Of a DNA stretch of 64,000 nucleotides, positions 36,658 through 45,202 are shown piece after piece (within the stretch, counting starts at the first letter, position 1; each line of letters opens with the position of its first letter). The notes under the pieces are model-generated. The model was not told the DNA's origin. It searched no databases and saw only the letters and a program-made list of their open reading frames with translations. The stretch covers positions 8,421,001-8,485,000 of the forward strand of contig NZ_CP163439.1 of assembly GCF_041052385.1 (NCBI RefSeq), written 5' to 3'. The translations under genes were made by a program, and so were the position numbers. This DNA is from Streptomyces sp. R28 (lineage in GTDB: Bacteria > Actinomycetota > Actinomycetes > Streptomycetales > Streptomycetaceae).

Positions 36658-36729
36658 CCTTCTGGTCGAGATGCCGAACGATCGCAACTGTCGATATATC
36701 GAACGGAGTTCGGTTGATCGACCAGAAGG
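36658..36729. promoter_or_regulatory. Nested palindromic operator upstream of the GH43-like gene
   Basis: CCTTCTGGTCGA (36658-36669) and TCGACCAGAAGG (36718-36729) are a perfect 12-bp inverted repeat. CCGAAC (36674-36679) and GTTCGG (36708-36713) share the same centre, and TCGATATATCGA (36691-36702) is a perfect palindrome next to it. The AT-rich core and position 23 bp before the start fit an operator/promoter for sugar control. Confidence 0.75.
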
Positions 36730-36762
36730 TAGGAGAGTGTTGGGTCCGCGTCAATCACCAGG

Positions 36763-37205
36763 TCATCCTTGGCGGATTCCCGCCACTCGGCCGGGCGGGA
36801 GCCCGAGTGCCGCCCCCGCGCGTGCCGCCGCCCCGATCGCCACCGCGTCGGCGCCGAGGCCGGCGGGCCGGACGCGGACGGGGTGGCCGCTGACGGGTGG
36901 TTCGGCGGTCAGGGCGGCGCGGATCGGGGGCTCCATCAGCGCCCACGAGTGGCTCAGGCCACCGCCGATGACCACGGTGGTGACGTCCAGCAGGCCTGCC
37001 GTGACGAGCAGCGCACGGGCCACCGCGGTGCCTGCCGCCTCGTACACGGCGACCGCGTCCACGACGCCCGCCTCCGCCGCCTCGGCGATCTCCCGGGCCG
37101 TGCGCACGCGGCCGGTGCGCTCGGCGTAACGGGCCGCGATCGCACGGCCGGAGGCCAGGGTCTCCAGATGCCCGCGCCCGCCGCAGGTACAGGCCAGGTC
37201 ACCGA
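36763..37205 (-). pseudogene. ROK-family sugar kinase, C-terminal remnant
   Basis: About 147 residues readable in one frame. The ROK zinc motif CTCGGRGHLE and the following LASGRAIAARYAERTG are intact, then VYEAAGTAVARALL and TTVVIGGGLSHSW near the C terminus. The first ~150 residues, with the ATP- and sugar-binding Asp, are missing: homology stops at about 37205, where sequence of an oppositely oriented MlrC gene begins. No start codon context is left before the zinc motif; the first ATG/GTG in frame is 37107. It runs in the same direction as the glycosidase gene. Confidence 0.8.
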
Positions 37206-37484
37206 AGCCACCTCGAACGCGACTTCACCGACCTGGAGTTGGACCCGCGCACGGCCGACATCGTGATCGTCAAGATCGGCTACCTGGAGCCCGAACTCTT
37301 CGCCATGGCCGCCGACTGGAAGATGGCGCTCACCCCGGGCGGCGTCGACCAGGACCCGCCCCGCCTCGGCCACCACCGCATCCGCCGGCCGATGTTCCCC
37401 TTCGCCCCCGGCATGCCCGATCCGGACCTCACGGCCCGGCTCGTCGCGCCTGCGAACCGGCCGCTCACCGGCCCCGAGGAGTGA
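37200..37484 (+). pseudogene. MlrC/M81-type metallopeptidase, C-terminal remnant
   Basis: The reading frame runs from the junction near 37200 to the stop at 37484. ERDFTDLELDPRTADIVIVKIGYLEP and MALTPGGVDQDPPRLGHHR are the conserved tail of M81/MlrC-family proteins, normally ~490-500 residues. Only ~95 residues remain and no own promoter or start is evident (first in-frame TTG is 37239). Joined head-to-head with the ROK remnant, so one deletion removed both 5' ends and their shared promoter region. Confidence 0.75.
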
Positions 37485-37519
37485 GACGGCCTCGTTCGAC
37501 GCGTGCGACCGACTCCGGC

Positions 37520-38106
37520 TCAGCTCGCCTTGCGGGCATCGGCGATCAGCTGGTCGATCAGGGCGATCAGGACGTCCCGGCACGACTCGCGCTCCCGCGC
37601 GTCGCACAGCAGCACCCGCACATGGTCCGGGAGCGCGAGGGCGTCCCGGATGTCCTCGGCGGGGTAGGGATGTTCGCCGTGGAAGCCGTTGACGCCGACC
37701 ACGAAGGGGATGCCCCGGCGCTCGAAGAAGTCGAGCGCCGCGAAGCTGGAATCCGGCCGGCGGACGTCGACCAGGACCACCGCCCCCAGCGCGCCGAGCG
37801 CCAGGTCGTCCACATGAACCAGAAACGCTGCTGCCCGGGCGTACCGAACAGATACAGCACCAGCTCCTGGCTGATGGTGATCCGGCCGAAGTCCAGGGCC
37901 ACGGTGGTGGCCCGTTTCTCCTCGATGCCACTGAGGTCGTCGATGCCCAGACCCGCCGTGGTCAGGGGCTCCTCGGTGCGCAGCGGGGTGATCTCGCTGA
38001 CCGACCCGACCAAGGTGGTCTTGCCGACGCCGAAACCGCCGGCGATGAGGATCTTGACCGTGTCGGGCGGTGCGACCGATTCCACGGTGGTGTCAGAGCC
38101 GGCCAA
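37520..38106 (-). pseudogene. cvnD: Conservon GTPase-like CvnD of conservon 2, frameshifted
   Basis: The first ~98 residues are a normal CvnD: VKILIAGGFGVGKTTLVGS (P-loop) and FGTPGQQRFWFMW. After FMW the frame slips; DDLALGALGAVVLVDVRRPDSS and the rest, ending at 37520, continue in another frame from 37813. Adding one C to the CC at 37810-37811 would give FMWDDLALG, as in the intact paralogue (FMWDDIVEG). So a single-base deletion, real or a sequencing error, breaks the gene. The ATG at 38106 overlaps cvnC by 14 bp. Confidence 0.85.
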
Positions 38107-38473
38107 GGCCGTCCCTCACTTTCTGCAGCAGGTCCAGGTCCGGGGTGCGGGGGGTGACGGGGTGCGGCGGGTGAACGGTGATCAGGCCCGCCTCCAGCAG
38201 ATCGCAGAGCATGATGGCGACCACGCTCACCGGGAGGTCGAGATGGGCCGCGAGCTCCGCGACGGCGAGCGGCCGGGCGCAGCGCCGCAGGATCCGTGCC
38301 TGCTCGGGCTGCGGACGGGGCGCCCGCTCCGGCGGCGGATCCACCGCCGTCACCGTCGTGATCAGCGTGAAGTCGGTGCGGCTGGGCCGCGTCCGACCGC
38401 CGGTCAGCGTGAAGAGCCGTACCAGCCGGCCCGCCGGATCGTCTGAGCCCACCTCACGCACCAGGGCCGACAT
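38093..38473 (-). CDS. cvnC: Conservon DUF742 protein (CvnC)
   Basis: 126 residues. RLVRLFTLTGGRTRPS at the start, ARPLAVAELAAHLDLPVSVVAIMLCDLLEAGLITVH in the middle, LDLLQKVRDGLGRL at the end are DUF742 features. It overlaps cvnB by 20 bp and cvnD by 14 bp, so the set is one operon. Shorter than the conservon 1 paralogue because it lacks the Pro/Gly repeats. Confidence 0.9.
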   Translation of the reverse strand: MSALVREVGSDDPAGRLVRLFTLTGGRTRPSRTDFTLITTVTAVDPPPERAPRPQPEQARILRRCARPLAVAELAAHLDLPVSVVAIMLCDLLEAGLITVHPPHPVTPRTPDLDLLQKVRDGLGRL

Positions 38474-38888
38474 GGGCCCGCGGTGCCGCCGACAGATGCT
38501 CGCCGATCTTCTTCACCAGCATGTTCATCTGGTACGCCACCACACCGACGTCCGCTCCCTGGTTGGTGAGCACGACCAGGTGGGCGCCGGGCCCGGCGGA
38601 GGTCAGGATCAGATAGCTGTGGGCCATCTCGATCAGCGCCTGGCGCACCGGCCCGCCTCTGAAGTCCATGCTGACGCCCTTGCTGAGGCTCATCAGCCCG
38701 GACGCGGTCGCCGCCAGCCGCTCGGCGTCGTCGCGCAGGAAGCCGGTGGACTTGCTGACCACCAGACCGTCCTCGGAGAGCACGACGGCGTGGTTGACGT
38801 CGGCGACCCGCTCCACGAGTCCGGTGAGCAACTGGTCGAGCAGGGTGTCCGTGGCGGGGTTGGGGCGTGTCATGGCGATGTCCTTCAT
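38454..38888 (-). CDS. cvnB: Conservon roadblock/LC7 protein (CvnB)
   Basis: 144 residues. LDQLLTGLVERVADVNHAVVLSEDGLVVSKS, AATASGLMSLSKGVS and YQMNMLVKKIGEHL are typical roadblock/LC7 segments. The ATG at 38888 overlaps the cvnA stop (ATGA); a second ATG six codons in (MTRPN) is possible. Presumed GTPase-activating or scaffold partner of CvnD. Confidence 0.92.
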   Translation of the reverse strand: MKDIAMTRPNPATDTLLDQLLTGLVERVADVNHAVVLSEDGLVVSKSTGFLRDDAERLAATASGLMSLSKGVSMDFRGGPVRQALIEMAHSYLILTSAGPGAHLVVLTNQGADVGVVAYQMNMLVKKIGEHLSAAPRAHVGPGA

Positions 38889-41278
38889 GAACGGTCGGCG
38901 GGCGGAGTGGAGGACGTGGGGGAGGAGGCGGAACGGGCCGAGCCGGCCGTGGGCGGCTCCGCTCGGGCACCGTCCTCACGCGCCCCCCGAGTGGCCGGGA
39001 CCCGCTGGTCCTCGGCCTCGGGCGCGTTCGGGGCCTCGTGGTCGCTTTCGTCGCGGGCCTGGAGCGTCCCCCGCTGGAAGCAGGCGAGCGAGGAGGCGGC
39101 TCGTTCCGCGGTGAAGTCGTCGGCGCACCCGTCCTCTTCGGCGGACGGGGCCTCCTCGCGCAGCTCCGCGGCCAGGCTGGTCTGCGGTACCCGGCGGGGG
39201 AGCGGGGACAGGCCAGGGCGTGCCGGGGGCGCGGGGGCCGGGGCGGGCGCGGTGCGGGCCGCGACGAGCGGACGGGACTCCCGTACGGGCTCCTGCGGCT
39301 CGGCGGCCCCGGTGTGCCGCACCTCGTCCCGGTCCGGCGCGGGCACGTCCCGCACCACGATGTCGTGCGGGATCAGCACGATCGCCGTCGTGCCGCCGTA
39401 CGGCGAGGAGCGCAGGGTGACGGTGATGCCGTGCCGGTGGGCGAGTCGAGAGATCACGAACATGCCGAGCCGCAGGTCGTCGGCGAGCGCCACCACGTCG
39501 AACTGCGGGAGGTCGGCCAACTGGGCGTTGAAGGAGTCGTAGTCCTCCTCGGACATGCCGAGCCCGCGGTCCTCGACCTCCACGGCCAGACCCTTGGCCA
39601 CCAGCGCGGCCCGCACCTCGACCGGGGCCGGCGCGGGGGAGTACAGAGTGGCGTTCTCGATCAGCTCGGCCAGCAGATGGATCACGTCCGCCACCGCGGG
39701 CGGCGCGAGGTGCGCCTCCTCCTCGGTGTGCACCTCCACCCGCTGGTACTCGGCGACCTCGCCGACGGCACTGCGCAGGATGTCGATCAGCGCGACTGGC
39801 TCGCTCCAGCTGCGGCCGGGCCGCTCGCCGCTGATGATGACGAGGTTCTCCTCATAGCGGCGCAACTGGCTGGCGGTGGAGTCCAGTTCGTACAGGCCCT
39901 TGAGGACCTCGGGGTCCTGGTGTGCGCGCTCCAGCGCGTCGAGCTTGGTGAGCTGCAGGTTGACCAGGTTCTGGCTCTGCCGGGCGATGCCCAGGATGAT
40001 CTTCTGGAAGCCGCGCCGGGTGTCGGCGAGTTCGACGGCGGTGTGCACCGCGGTGCGCTGCGCGGTGTTGAACGCCTTGGCCACCTGGCCGAGTTCGTCA
40101 TGACCGTAGTCCAGCGGTGGGGTCGCCAGCTCCACATCCACCGTCTCGCCCCGCTCCAGCCGGGCCACCACGTCCGGCAGCCGCTCCTGGGCGAGGCTCA
40201 GGGTGGCCTCGCGCAGCCCGCGCAGGCGCCGGGACAGCGAGCGGGTGATCCGCCACGACATCCAGACGCACAGCAGCAGGGCGACCAGACCGCCCGCGCT
40301 CAGGGACGCGGCCTTGATCAGCAGGCTGCGCGCGTCGTCGGCGCTGCGTTGCAGCAGTCCGGTCGTCTGCTGCTGGATCAGGGCCGAGTACTCGTCGGAG
40401 ACCTTGATCAGCGCGGCCCGCCACTCCTTGCGCACGTCCGGAATCGCGATGTCCCCGTCACCGCGCGCGGCGGCCCGGGCCGCGAACACCCGGTCCTCGA
40501 CGGACTCCAGGGTCCGCCACTGCGCACTCCCGAGGATCCGCTCGGTGTCCGCCTTCGCGCTCCCGGTCAGCAAGGGGAGGATCTGGTCCTCGACGAGCCA
40601 GCGGCGGGTGATCACCAGCTCCGCGAACTCGGCCCACGTCTCGTCGTCCATCTTCCCCGCCGGCCCGGCCAGGGTCAGCAGCGCGTCCTCCCGGGACACC
40701 AGCTCCGCCGCGTGCTCCAGCGAGACCAGCGGACCGGCCTGCGAGGTGAGGTCGCCGTCGTCGACCTGGGAGAGTTCCTGGAAGGCGTGGATCTGGTCGT
40801 CGATGATCGACGTGTACTGACCCAGCGCCTGCACGGCCTTGATGTCCGTGGGGTTGTCCACCTGGTCCCGGTAGTACTCCAGGCTGCTCACCGACGCGAC
40901 GACCGAGTACAGCCGGTCCTTGACCCGGGGCGGCGCCTGCTGGATCTCGTCCGACTGGCCGAGGAGTTGCGCGACCGCCTTGTCGGTCTTGCGGCGCTGC
41001 TCGTCCAGCGCGCTGCGGGCCGCGTCCTGGTGCGTGGCCAGCCATACGGCCGAGAAGCTGCGCTCCCGCTGCAGAGCGAGGGTGGCCTCGGTGCCCATGG
41101 CGCCGGTCGACTTGCTCAGCCCGGTCTGCGCACGCAGCGTCAGGCCCTCCGAGAACATCTGAATCGTCGTCACGCTCCAGACGGCGGCGAGCGTGACGCT
41201 GGGCACCAGCGCCAGGAGGATCAGGGAGAGACGTATGGAACCGAGGCGGCGGCGCCGGGGACCTGTCCGTGGAGACAT
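38885..41278 (-). CDS. cvnA: Conservon sensor kinase-like protein (CvnA)
   Basis: 797 residues. TM1 (about 17-40), a ~270-residue external nitrate/nitrite-sensor-like helical domain, TM2 (about 323-345), HAMP, then a helical region (QSQNLVNLQLTKLDALERAHQDPEVLKGLYELD) in place of a normal H-box, and HATPase_c with HLLAELIENATLYSPAPAPVEV and DRGLGMSEEDYDSFN. The C-terminal ~150 residues are acidic and Pro-rich. First gene of conservon 2. The region upstream (41290-41350) is purine-rich with G runs. Confidence 0.9.
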   Translation of the reverse strand: MSPRTGPRRRRLGSIRLSLILLALVPSVTLAAVWSVTTIQMFSEGLTLRAQTGLSKSTGAMGTEATLALQRERSFSAVWLATHQDAARSALDEQRRKTDKAVAQLLGQSDEIQQAPPRVKDRLYSVVASVSSLEYYRDQVDNPTDIKAVQALGQYTSIIDDQIHAFQELSQVDDGDLTSQAGPLVSLEHAAELVSREDALLTLAGPAGKMDDETWAEFAELVITRRWLVEDQILPLLTGSAKADTERILGSAQWRTLESVEDRVFAARAAARGDGDIAIPDVRKEWRAALIKVSDEYSALIQQQTTGLLQRSADDARSLLIKAASLSAGGLVALLLCVWMSWRITRSLSRRLRGLREATLSLAQERLPDVVARLERGETVDVELATPPLDYGHDELGQVAKAFNTAQRTAVHTAVELADTRRGFQKIILGIARQSQNLVNLQLTKLDALERAHQDPEVLKGLYELDSTASQLRRYEENLVIISGERPGRSWSEPVALIDILRSAVGEVAEYQRVEVHTEEEAHLAPPAVADVIHLLAELIENATLYSPAPAPVEVRAALVAKGLAVEVEDRGLGMSEEDYDSFNAQLADLPQFDVVALADDLRLGMFVISRLAHRHGITVTLRSSPYGGTTAIVLIPHDIVVRDVPAPDRDEVRHTGAAEPQEPVRESRPLVAARTAPAPAPAPPARPGLSPLPRRVPQTSLAAELREEAPSAEEDGCADDFTAERAASSLACFQRGTLQARDESDHEAPNAPEAEDQRVPATRGAREDGARAEPPTAGSARSASSPTSSTPPADRS

Positions 41279-41474
41279 TGTCGTCCTAGGGCGATCAGCG
41301 GAGGGGGGAGGGGCAGGGGGGAGGGGGAGAAGGAAGGGGGACGAGCGCGGAGCGCGAAGGGGGGACGCGTGTCCGATACGTCACAGGGGGGTGCGCGGGA
41401 TGTTATCCGTACAAGTGAGCGTACGCGTCACGCGTGCCCCAATCTTCGGCGAGACCGTCGGCAGAAGTGTCGGC

Positions 41475-42473
41475 TCAGCGTGTTCCGTTGTCGGCGAACT
41501 TCGCGACCGCGGCGACGTTCGCCCTGGTGACGAACGCCGGCCCGGTGAGGACGGGGGCCTCGCCACCGCCGAGGGTGTTGCCGTTGGTCCGGTACAGCCA
41601 GAGCGAGTCCACGGCGAGATAGCCCTGCAGATACGGCTGCTGGTCCACCGCGAACTGCACGTCCCCGTCCTGGACCGCTTCGACCAGGTCCTTGTTGAGG
41701 TCGAAGGTCGCGACGTGGGCCTTGCTGTCCGCCTCCTGGGCCGACTTGACCGCGGCGAGCGCGAACTGCGCGCCGAGCGTGACCACTTCGTCGATGGTCG
41801 GGTCCTGCGTCAACCGGGAGGCGATGGTGGCGGTCGCCGCGTCCATGTCGGTGCCGTCCACGTAGAGGTTCTCGGTCTCGCCGCCGAACGCCTTCTTCAC
41901 ACCCGCGCAGCGCGCCTCCAGGGCGACGTTGCCGCGCTCGTGGATGACACACAGGGCGTGCTTGGCCTTCAGGTCGTCGAGCTTGTCGCCGACGGCGCGG
42001 CCCGCGACGCTCTCGTCCTGGCCGAAGTACTCGAGCAGTCCCGCGGACTGCCATTCGTCTATACCGGAGTTGATGCCGACCACGGGTATGCCGGCCGCCC
42101 GCGCCTTGGTGACCGGGCTCGTCATCGCCGACGGCTTGGCCAGGGTCACCGCGATGCCGTCGGCCTTCTGCCGGATCGCGTCCTGCACCAGCTCGGCCTG
42201 CCCGGCAGGGTCGGAGTCGTTCGCGTAGGTCAGGTCGATGTTGTCCTTGGCGGCCGCTGCCTGGGCGCCCTTCTGCACCAACTCCCAGAAGTCGTCCCCC
42301 TCGCCGCCGTGGGTGATCAGGGAGATCTTCAGCCGCGGGCTGCCGGCCGCAGCGGCCGCATCCGATGCGTCGTCGGTCCCGCCGACGGCGGAGCAGCCGG
42401 CCAGCAGGAGACAGGTCGCGGCCGTGAGGGCCGCGAGGCGAGTGAGAGCGGGGGAGGGGGGTGGAGTCTTCAT
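41475..42473 (-). CDS. Periplasmic-type sugar-binding lipoprotein
   Basis: 332 residues, Peripla_BP_4 (RbsB-like) family. Lipobox LLLAGCSAVGG, then LKISLITHGGEGDDFWELVQKGAQAAAAK at the N-lobe, AGIPVVGINSGID, and KAHVATFDLNKDLVEAVQDG. ATG at 42473. Such receptors deliver sugars to ABC permeases or to sensors. No ATPase or permease gene lies nearby; its end is 196 bp before the start of the conservon 2 cvnA, so a sensory link is possible but unproven. Confidence 0.88.
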   Translation of the reverse strand: MKTPPPSPALTRLAALTAATCLLLAGCSAVGGTDDASDAAAAAGSPRLKISLITHGGEGDDFWELVQKGAQAAAAKDNIDLTYANDSDPAGQAELVQDAIRQKADGIAVTLAKPSAMTSPVTKARAAGIPVVGINSGIDEWQSAGLLEYFGQDESVAGRAVGDKLDDLKAKHALCVIHERGNVALEARCAGVKKAFGGETENLYVDGTDMDAATATIASRLTQDPTIDEVVTLGAQFALAAVKSAQEADSKAHVATFDLNKDLVEAVQDGDVQFAVDQQPYLQGYLAVDSLWLYRTNGNTLGGGEAPVLTGPAFVTRANVAAVAKFADNGTR

Positions 42474-42715
42474 GAGGGTGGGGCACCTCGCTGTGCGGCC
42501 GAGCCGGCGGAACGAACGAGAGTACAGCCCGCCGGCACGGGGACTGCGCCGACCTGGTGAACTCTCGCTGATCCGGAGCCAATCGCGTGTGACCACTGGT
42601 AGTCAAGTATGCAACAACTTGGCGTGAGCCGTTGCTGCCACATCGTGATGAACCGCTGGCGGGAGGGCGGGCCGACCACCGCCCGGGCCTCCACTGCTTG
42701 CGCTCGCAAACCGGG

Positions 42716-43312
42716 TCAACTCGGCTTGCGAGCCACGGCCCCGTACATCGCGATGTCCTCGTCCCGGATCACCTCGGTGCCCGTCCCGTCCGGACGCCAC
42801 GTGTGGACCTGCACGATGCCCGGCTCGACGAGGTCCAGACCGGTGAAGAATTCCTCGGCCTCGGCAAGGGCGCGCAGCCGCATCGGCATGCCTCGGGCCG
42901 TGTACTCCCGGGCGACCCGGCCGACCTCGTCCGGCGCGAACTCGGCGGTGCCGATGGACATCGCGAGGCAACTGCCCGCGGGCAAGGGCTCGATCAGCCG
43001 CCGCACGATCCCCACCGCATCGTGCTCGTCCAGCAGGAAGTGCACGATCGCGATGACGGTGAGCGCGACCGGTTCGCCGAGATCGAGCGTCTCGCGGAAC
43101 GCCGGGGCGTCGAGAAAGGCCGCCGGATCGAGCATGTCGGCCTCGATGTACGCGGTCCTCCCCTCGGGCGTGCTCGACACCAGCCCCTGGCACAGCGCGA
43201 GTACGAGCGGGTCGTTGTCGGCGTACACGACCCGGGACTCGGGGGCGACCGAACTGGCGATCTCATGCTGTATCGATGTGTGGCTCCGCCGCGTGGGCGC
43301 GGCCGGCCCCAC
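42716..43312 (-). pseudogene. DUF574 SAM-dependent methyltransferase, N-terminally truncated
   Basis: 198 residues align with the latter part of DUF574/Methyltransf_19 proteins (usually ~260-280 residues, common in Streptomyces): HEIASSVAPESRVVYADNDPLVLAL, VALTVIAIVHFLLDEHDAVGIVRRL and FFTGLDLVEPGIVQVHTWRPDG. The N-terminal GGKDNFPADRE-type segment and the DIGTGIP SAM motif are absent, and no other frame upstream supplies them. The sequence becomes unrelated at about 43270. Probably inactive. Confidence 0.75.
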
Positions 43313-43400
43313 GCACCCGCACCCGCCGAACTCCGCGACCTCCTACGGCGCTCCGGCGACACAAAGCCACCGGGCAACCGGACAGGCCGGGGAGCCCGGT

Positions 43401-43841
43401 TCAGGCGGGCTCCCCAGCCTGCTGAGCGGCCGCCGCAGCAGCCCTCTCCTTCCGGCCCCGCTGCCGCCGGCGCACCCGCGGCGCCTGGTCCGGAAGCCAC
43501 CCGAACGCAAGGGAACTACCGACCACACCCAGCACAAGGCCCACGAAGAACCCGCCCAGGTTCGACGTGGGCCAGGTACCGAGGGCGACCAGGACCCCGG
43601 TGATCGAATAGAAGAGCCGCTGCGCCGGATTGAACAGGATCAGCAGGCCGAGCAGCACCATCAGGGCCGGCAGCAGATACCCCGCCAGCCCCTGCATCCC
43701 GACATGCAGAACAACCTTCATCGACGCCTTCATCGTGAGCAGGATCTCCGCCCCGCCCAGCGCGAGCAGCAGCCCGCCCCAGAACGGCCGGTCGGCCCGC
43801 CAGCGACGGAAGGCCGACCGCGATCCCGCGCCCTCACTCAT
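43401..43841 (-). CDS. DUF6114-type membrane protein
   Basis: 146 residues with three or four helices (about 21-40, 48-72, 80-95 and 98-115): RADRPFWGGLLLALGGAEILLT and a MQGLAGYLLPALMVLLGLLILF segment are typical of this actinobacterial family. The last ~30 residues are Arg/Ala-rich and cytoplasmic. The ATG overlaps the stop of the DUF6230 gene (TGATG). The pair recurs together in actinomycetes; function unknown. Confidence 0.8.
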   Translation of the reverse strand: MSEGAGSRSAFRRWRADRPFWGGLLLALGGAEILLTMKASMKVVLHVGMQGLAGYLLPALMVLLGLLILFNPAQRLFYSITGVLVALGTWPTSNLGGFFVGLVLGVVGSSLAFGWLPDQAPRVRRRQRGRKERAAAAAAQQAGEPA

Positions 43842-44533
43842 CAGCAACCCGTGCTGCTGAAGCGGAGCTTCAGACCCGGCAGCTTGAACACGCCCGCAGT
43901 CGTCGCATAGTTGGTCTGCCGCAGATTGGCGATGCGCACGGTGTCCGCCTGCTGGCTGAAGACGCCGATCGGCCCCTTCACTCCGGCCTTGGTCAACGTA
44001 CTCGCGTCGTTGCCGATCTCGATGTTGGTGAACGCCGCGTCACCCGTCAGCTCGGTCGAGTCGGTGGTCAGATCGCTGGCCTGCACCTTCTCCGACCCTC
44101 CACCCGCGGTGATGAGCAGGTTGGTGCCGCCGAGGTCGACGCTCTGGCACAGCTTCGTGAGCGTCGCGTTCTTGATCGCGGACGTGACGACCAGTACCTG
44201 GCCGCCGGTGTCCCCCGCGTTGGGGCTGCCCGGCGCCATCTCGTCGAGGCCGCCGAACTGCTCGAACCCGGTGCCGTTGAGCTCGGTCGCGGTGACCGTG
44301 AAGGGCATGCCGGAGATGGCGAACTGCACGCCCAGCGCGCCTTCGGCGGTGAGGACCGCGAGGGCGCCGGCGACGAGGGTGGCCGGCACCGCCATCACGG
44401 CGGCCCGGCGTGCCCGGACCCGCCCGCGTCTCGCGGGGCCGTCGGTGGTGTCGGACGCTTCGGACCCGGAACCGCTTTCCGGGTTCTCGGGGAAGTTCTC
44501 GGCGGACGAGGTGACGTCCGAGGACGAGGCCAT
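43841..44533 (-). CDS. DUF6230-type secreted/membrane-anchored protein
   Basis: 230 residues from the ATG 44533. A charged N-terminal cytoplasmic stretch of ~45 residues leads to one helix (MAVPATLVAGALAVLTAEGALG), then a beta-rich external domain with FAISGMPFTVTATELNGTGFEQF and LGGTNLLITAGGGS. One Cys pair is possible (LCQSVD and the terminal Cys). Coupled to the DUF6114 gene. Function unknown; a role at the cell surface is inferred. Confidence 0.8.
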   Translation of the reverse strand: MASSSDVTSSAENFPENPESGSGSEASDTTDGPARRGRVRARRAAVMAVPATLVAGALAVLTAEGALGVQFAISGMPFTVTATELNGTGFEQFGGLDEMAPGSPNAGDTGGQVLVVTSAIKNATLTKLCQSVDLGGTNLLITAGGGSEKVQASDLTTDSTELTGDAAFTNIEIGNDASTLTKAGVKGPIGVFSQQADTVRIANLRQTNYATTAGVFKLPGLKLRFSSTGC

Positions 44534-45202
44534 AACTGCTCCCAGGTGCATGAAAGTGCGGGTAGGGCATCAGCGGCACGTTGTCCTGGCGCGGACAGCG
44601 CCCACGGCGCACGCCCCTTGCAACTCCCGGCGGGTGCAAGGGCTTTCTCGTACTCCGCAGTAGCCAGCCGGGAAGTTACCGGTGGTTACAGGCGAGGGTC
44701 AAGGCGGTTATGGAAAAAGAGTGTTGATTGTGTGTCACCTGTGGGCCGCGGAGGCTTCCGGGCCTCACGAAAGCTCGAACGGCAGCATCAACTCCCTTGA
44801 CACTCCTTGACGTTGACTGACCATCAGGTCTACAACTTGCCCTGGCTCCCCCCTGGATCCGTGGCGCCGGATCCGCCGTCGCGTGGCCTTGGCCCGCGTT
44901 CCCGGACCTGATGTCCTTCACATTTTCTCGAGATCACTCCACGGCGCCGTCACGGTCGCTTCCCCCTCGGCCCGTGCCGGACGCCCCCCCCGCCCGGACC
45001 GGCCGGAGCCCTTCCCACGGTCTCCGGCCGGTCACCGGTCGGGCTGCCGCTGCCGGTCCGTGATGTACGGAGAAGGCGTCACGGACCGGCAACGGCGCTC
45101 ACCGACTCGAGCGCCCCCCACCCCCCGGAACACCCCCGAACCCCTGAGCCGCTCAGCTGCCCTCAGGGCACACCCCCGCAACGAAAGCCGAGGTACACCC
45201 GC
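44534..45202. other. 669-bp divergent intergenic region with hairpins
   Basis: No convincing gene. It includes TACT-N4-AGTA at 44651-44662 about 118 bp before the DUF6230 start, AT-richer sequence at 44695-44860 where promoters are likely, a small stem GGATCCG/CGGATCC at 44855-44874, and two strong stem-loops at 44998-45089. The last 110 bp is C-rich leader of the secreted-protein gene. Confidence 0.5.
44998..45089. terminator. Two consecutive perfect hairpins
   Basis: ACCGGCCGGAG (44998-45008) pairs with CTCCGGCCGGT (45022-45032); CCGGTCCGTGA (45053-45063) pairs with TCACGGACCGG (45079-45089). They resemble tandem terminators but lie in a divergent region, so they may end an unannotated small RNA or form a 5' leader structure of the gene at 45203. 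Confidence 0.65.

Noticed and set aside
41285..41350. Purine-rich G-run tract before cvnA of conservon 2
   Set aside because: Simple-sequence leader, no defined repeat unit or hairpin.
42604..42621. CAAGT...ACTTG inverted repeat upstream of the sugar-binding protein
   Set aside because: 5-bp arms about 130 bp from the start; could occur by chance.
44651..44662. TACT-N4-AGTA inverted repeat upstream of the DUF6230 gene
   Set aside because: Only 4-bp arms; too short to claim an operator.
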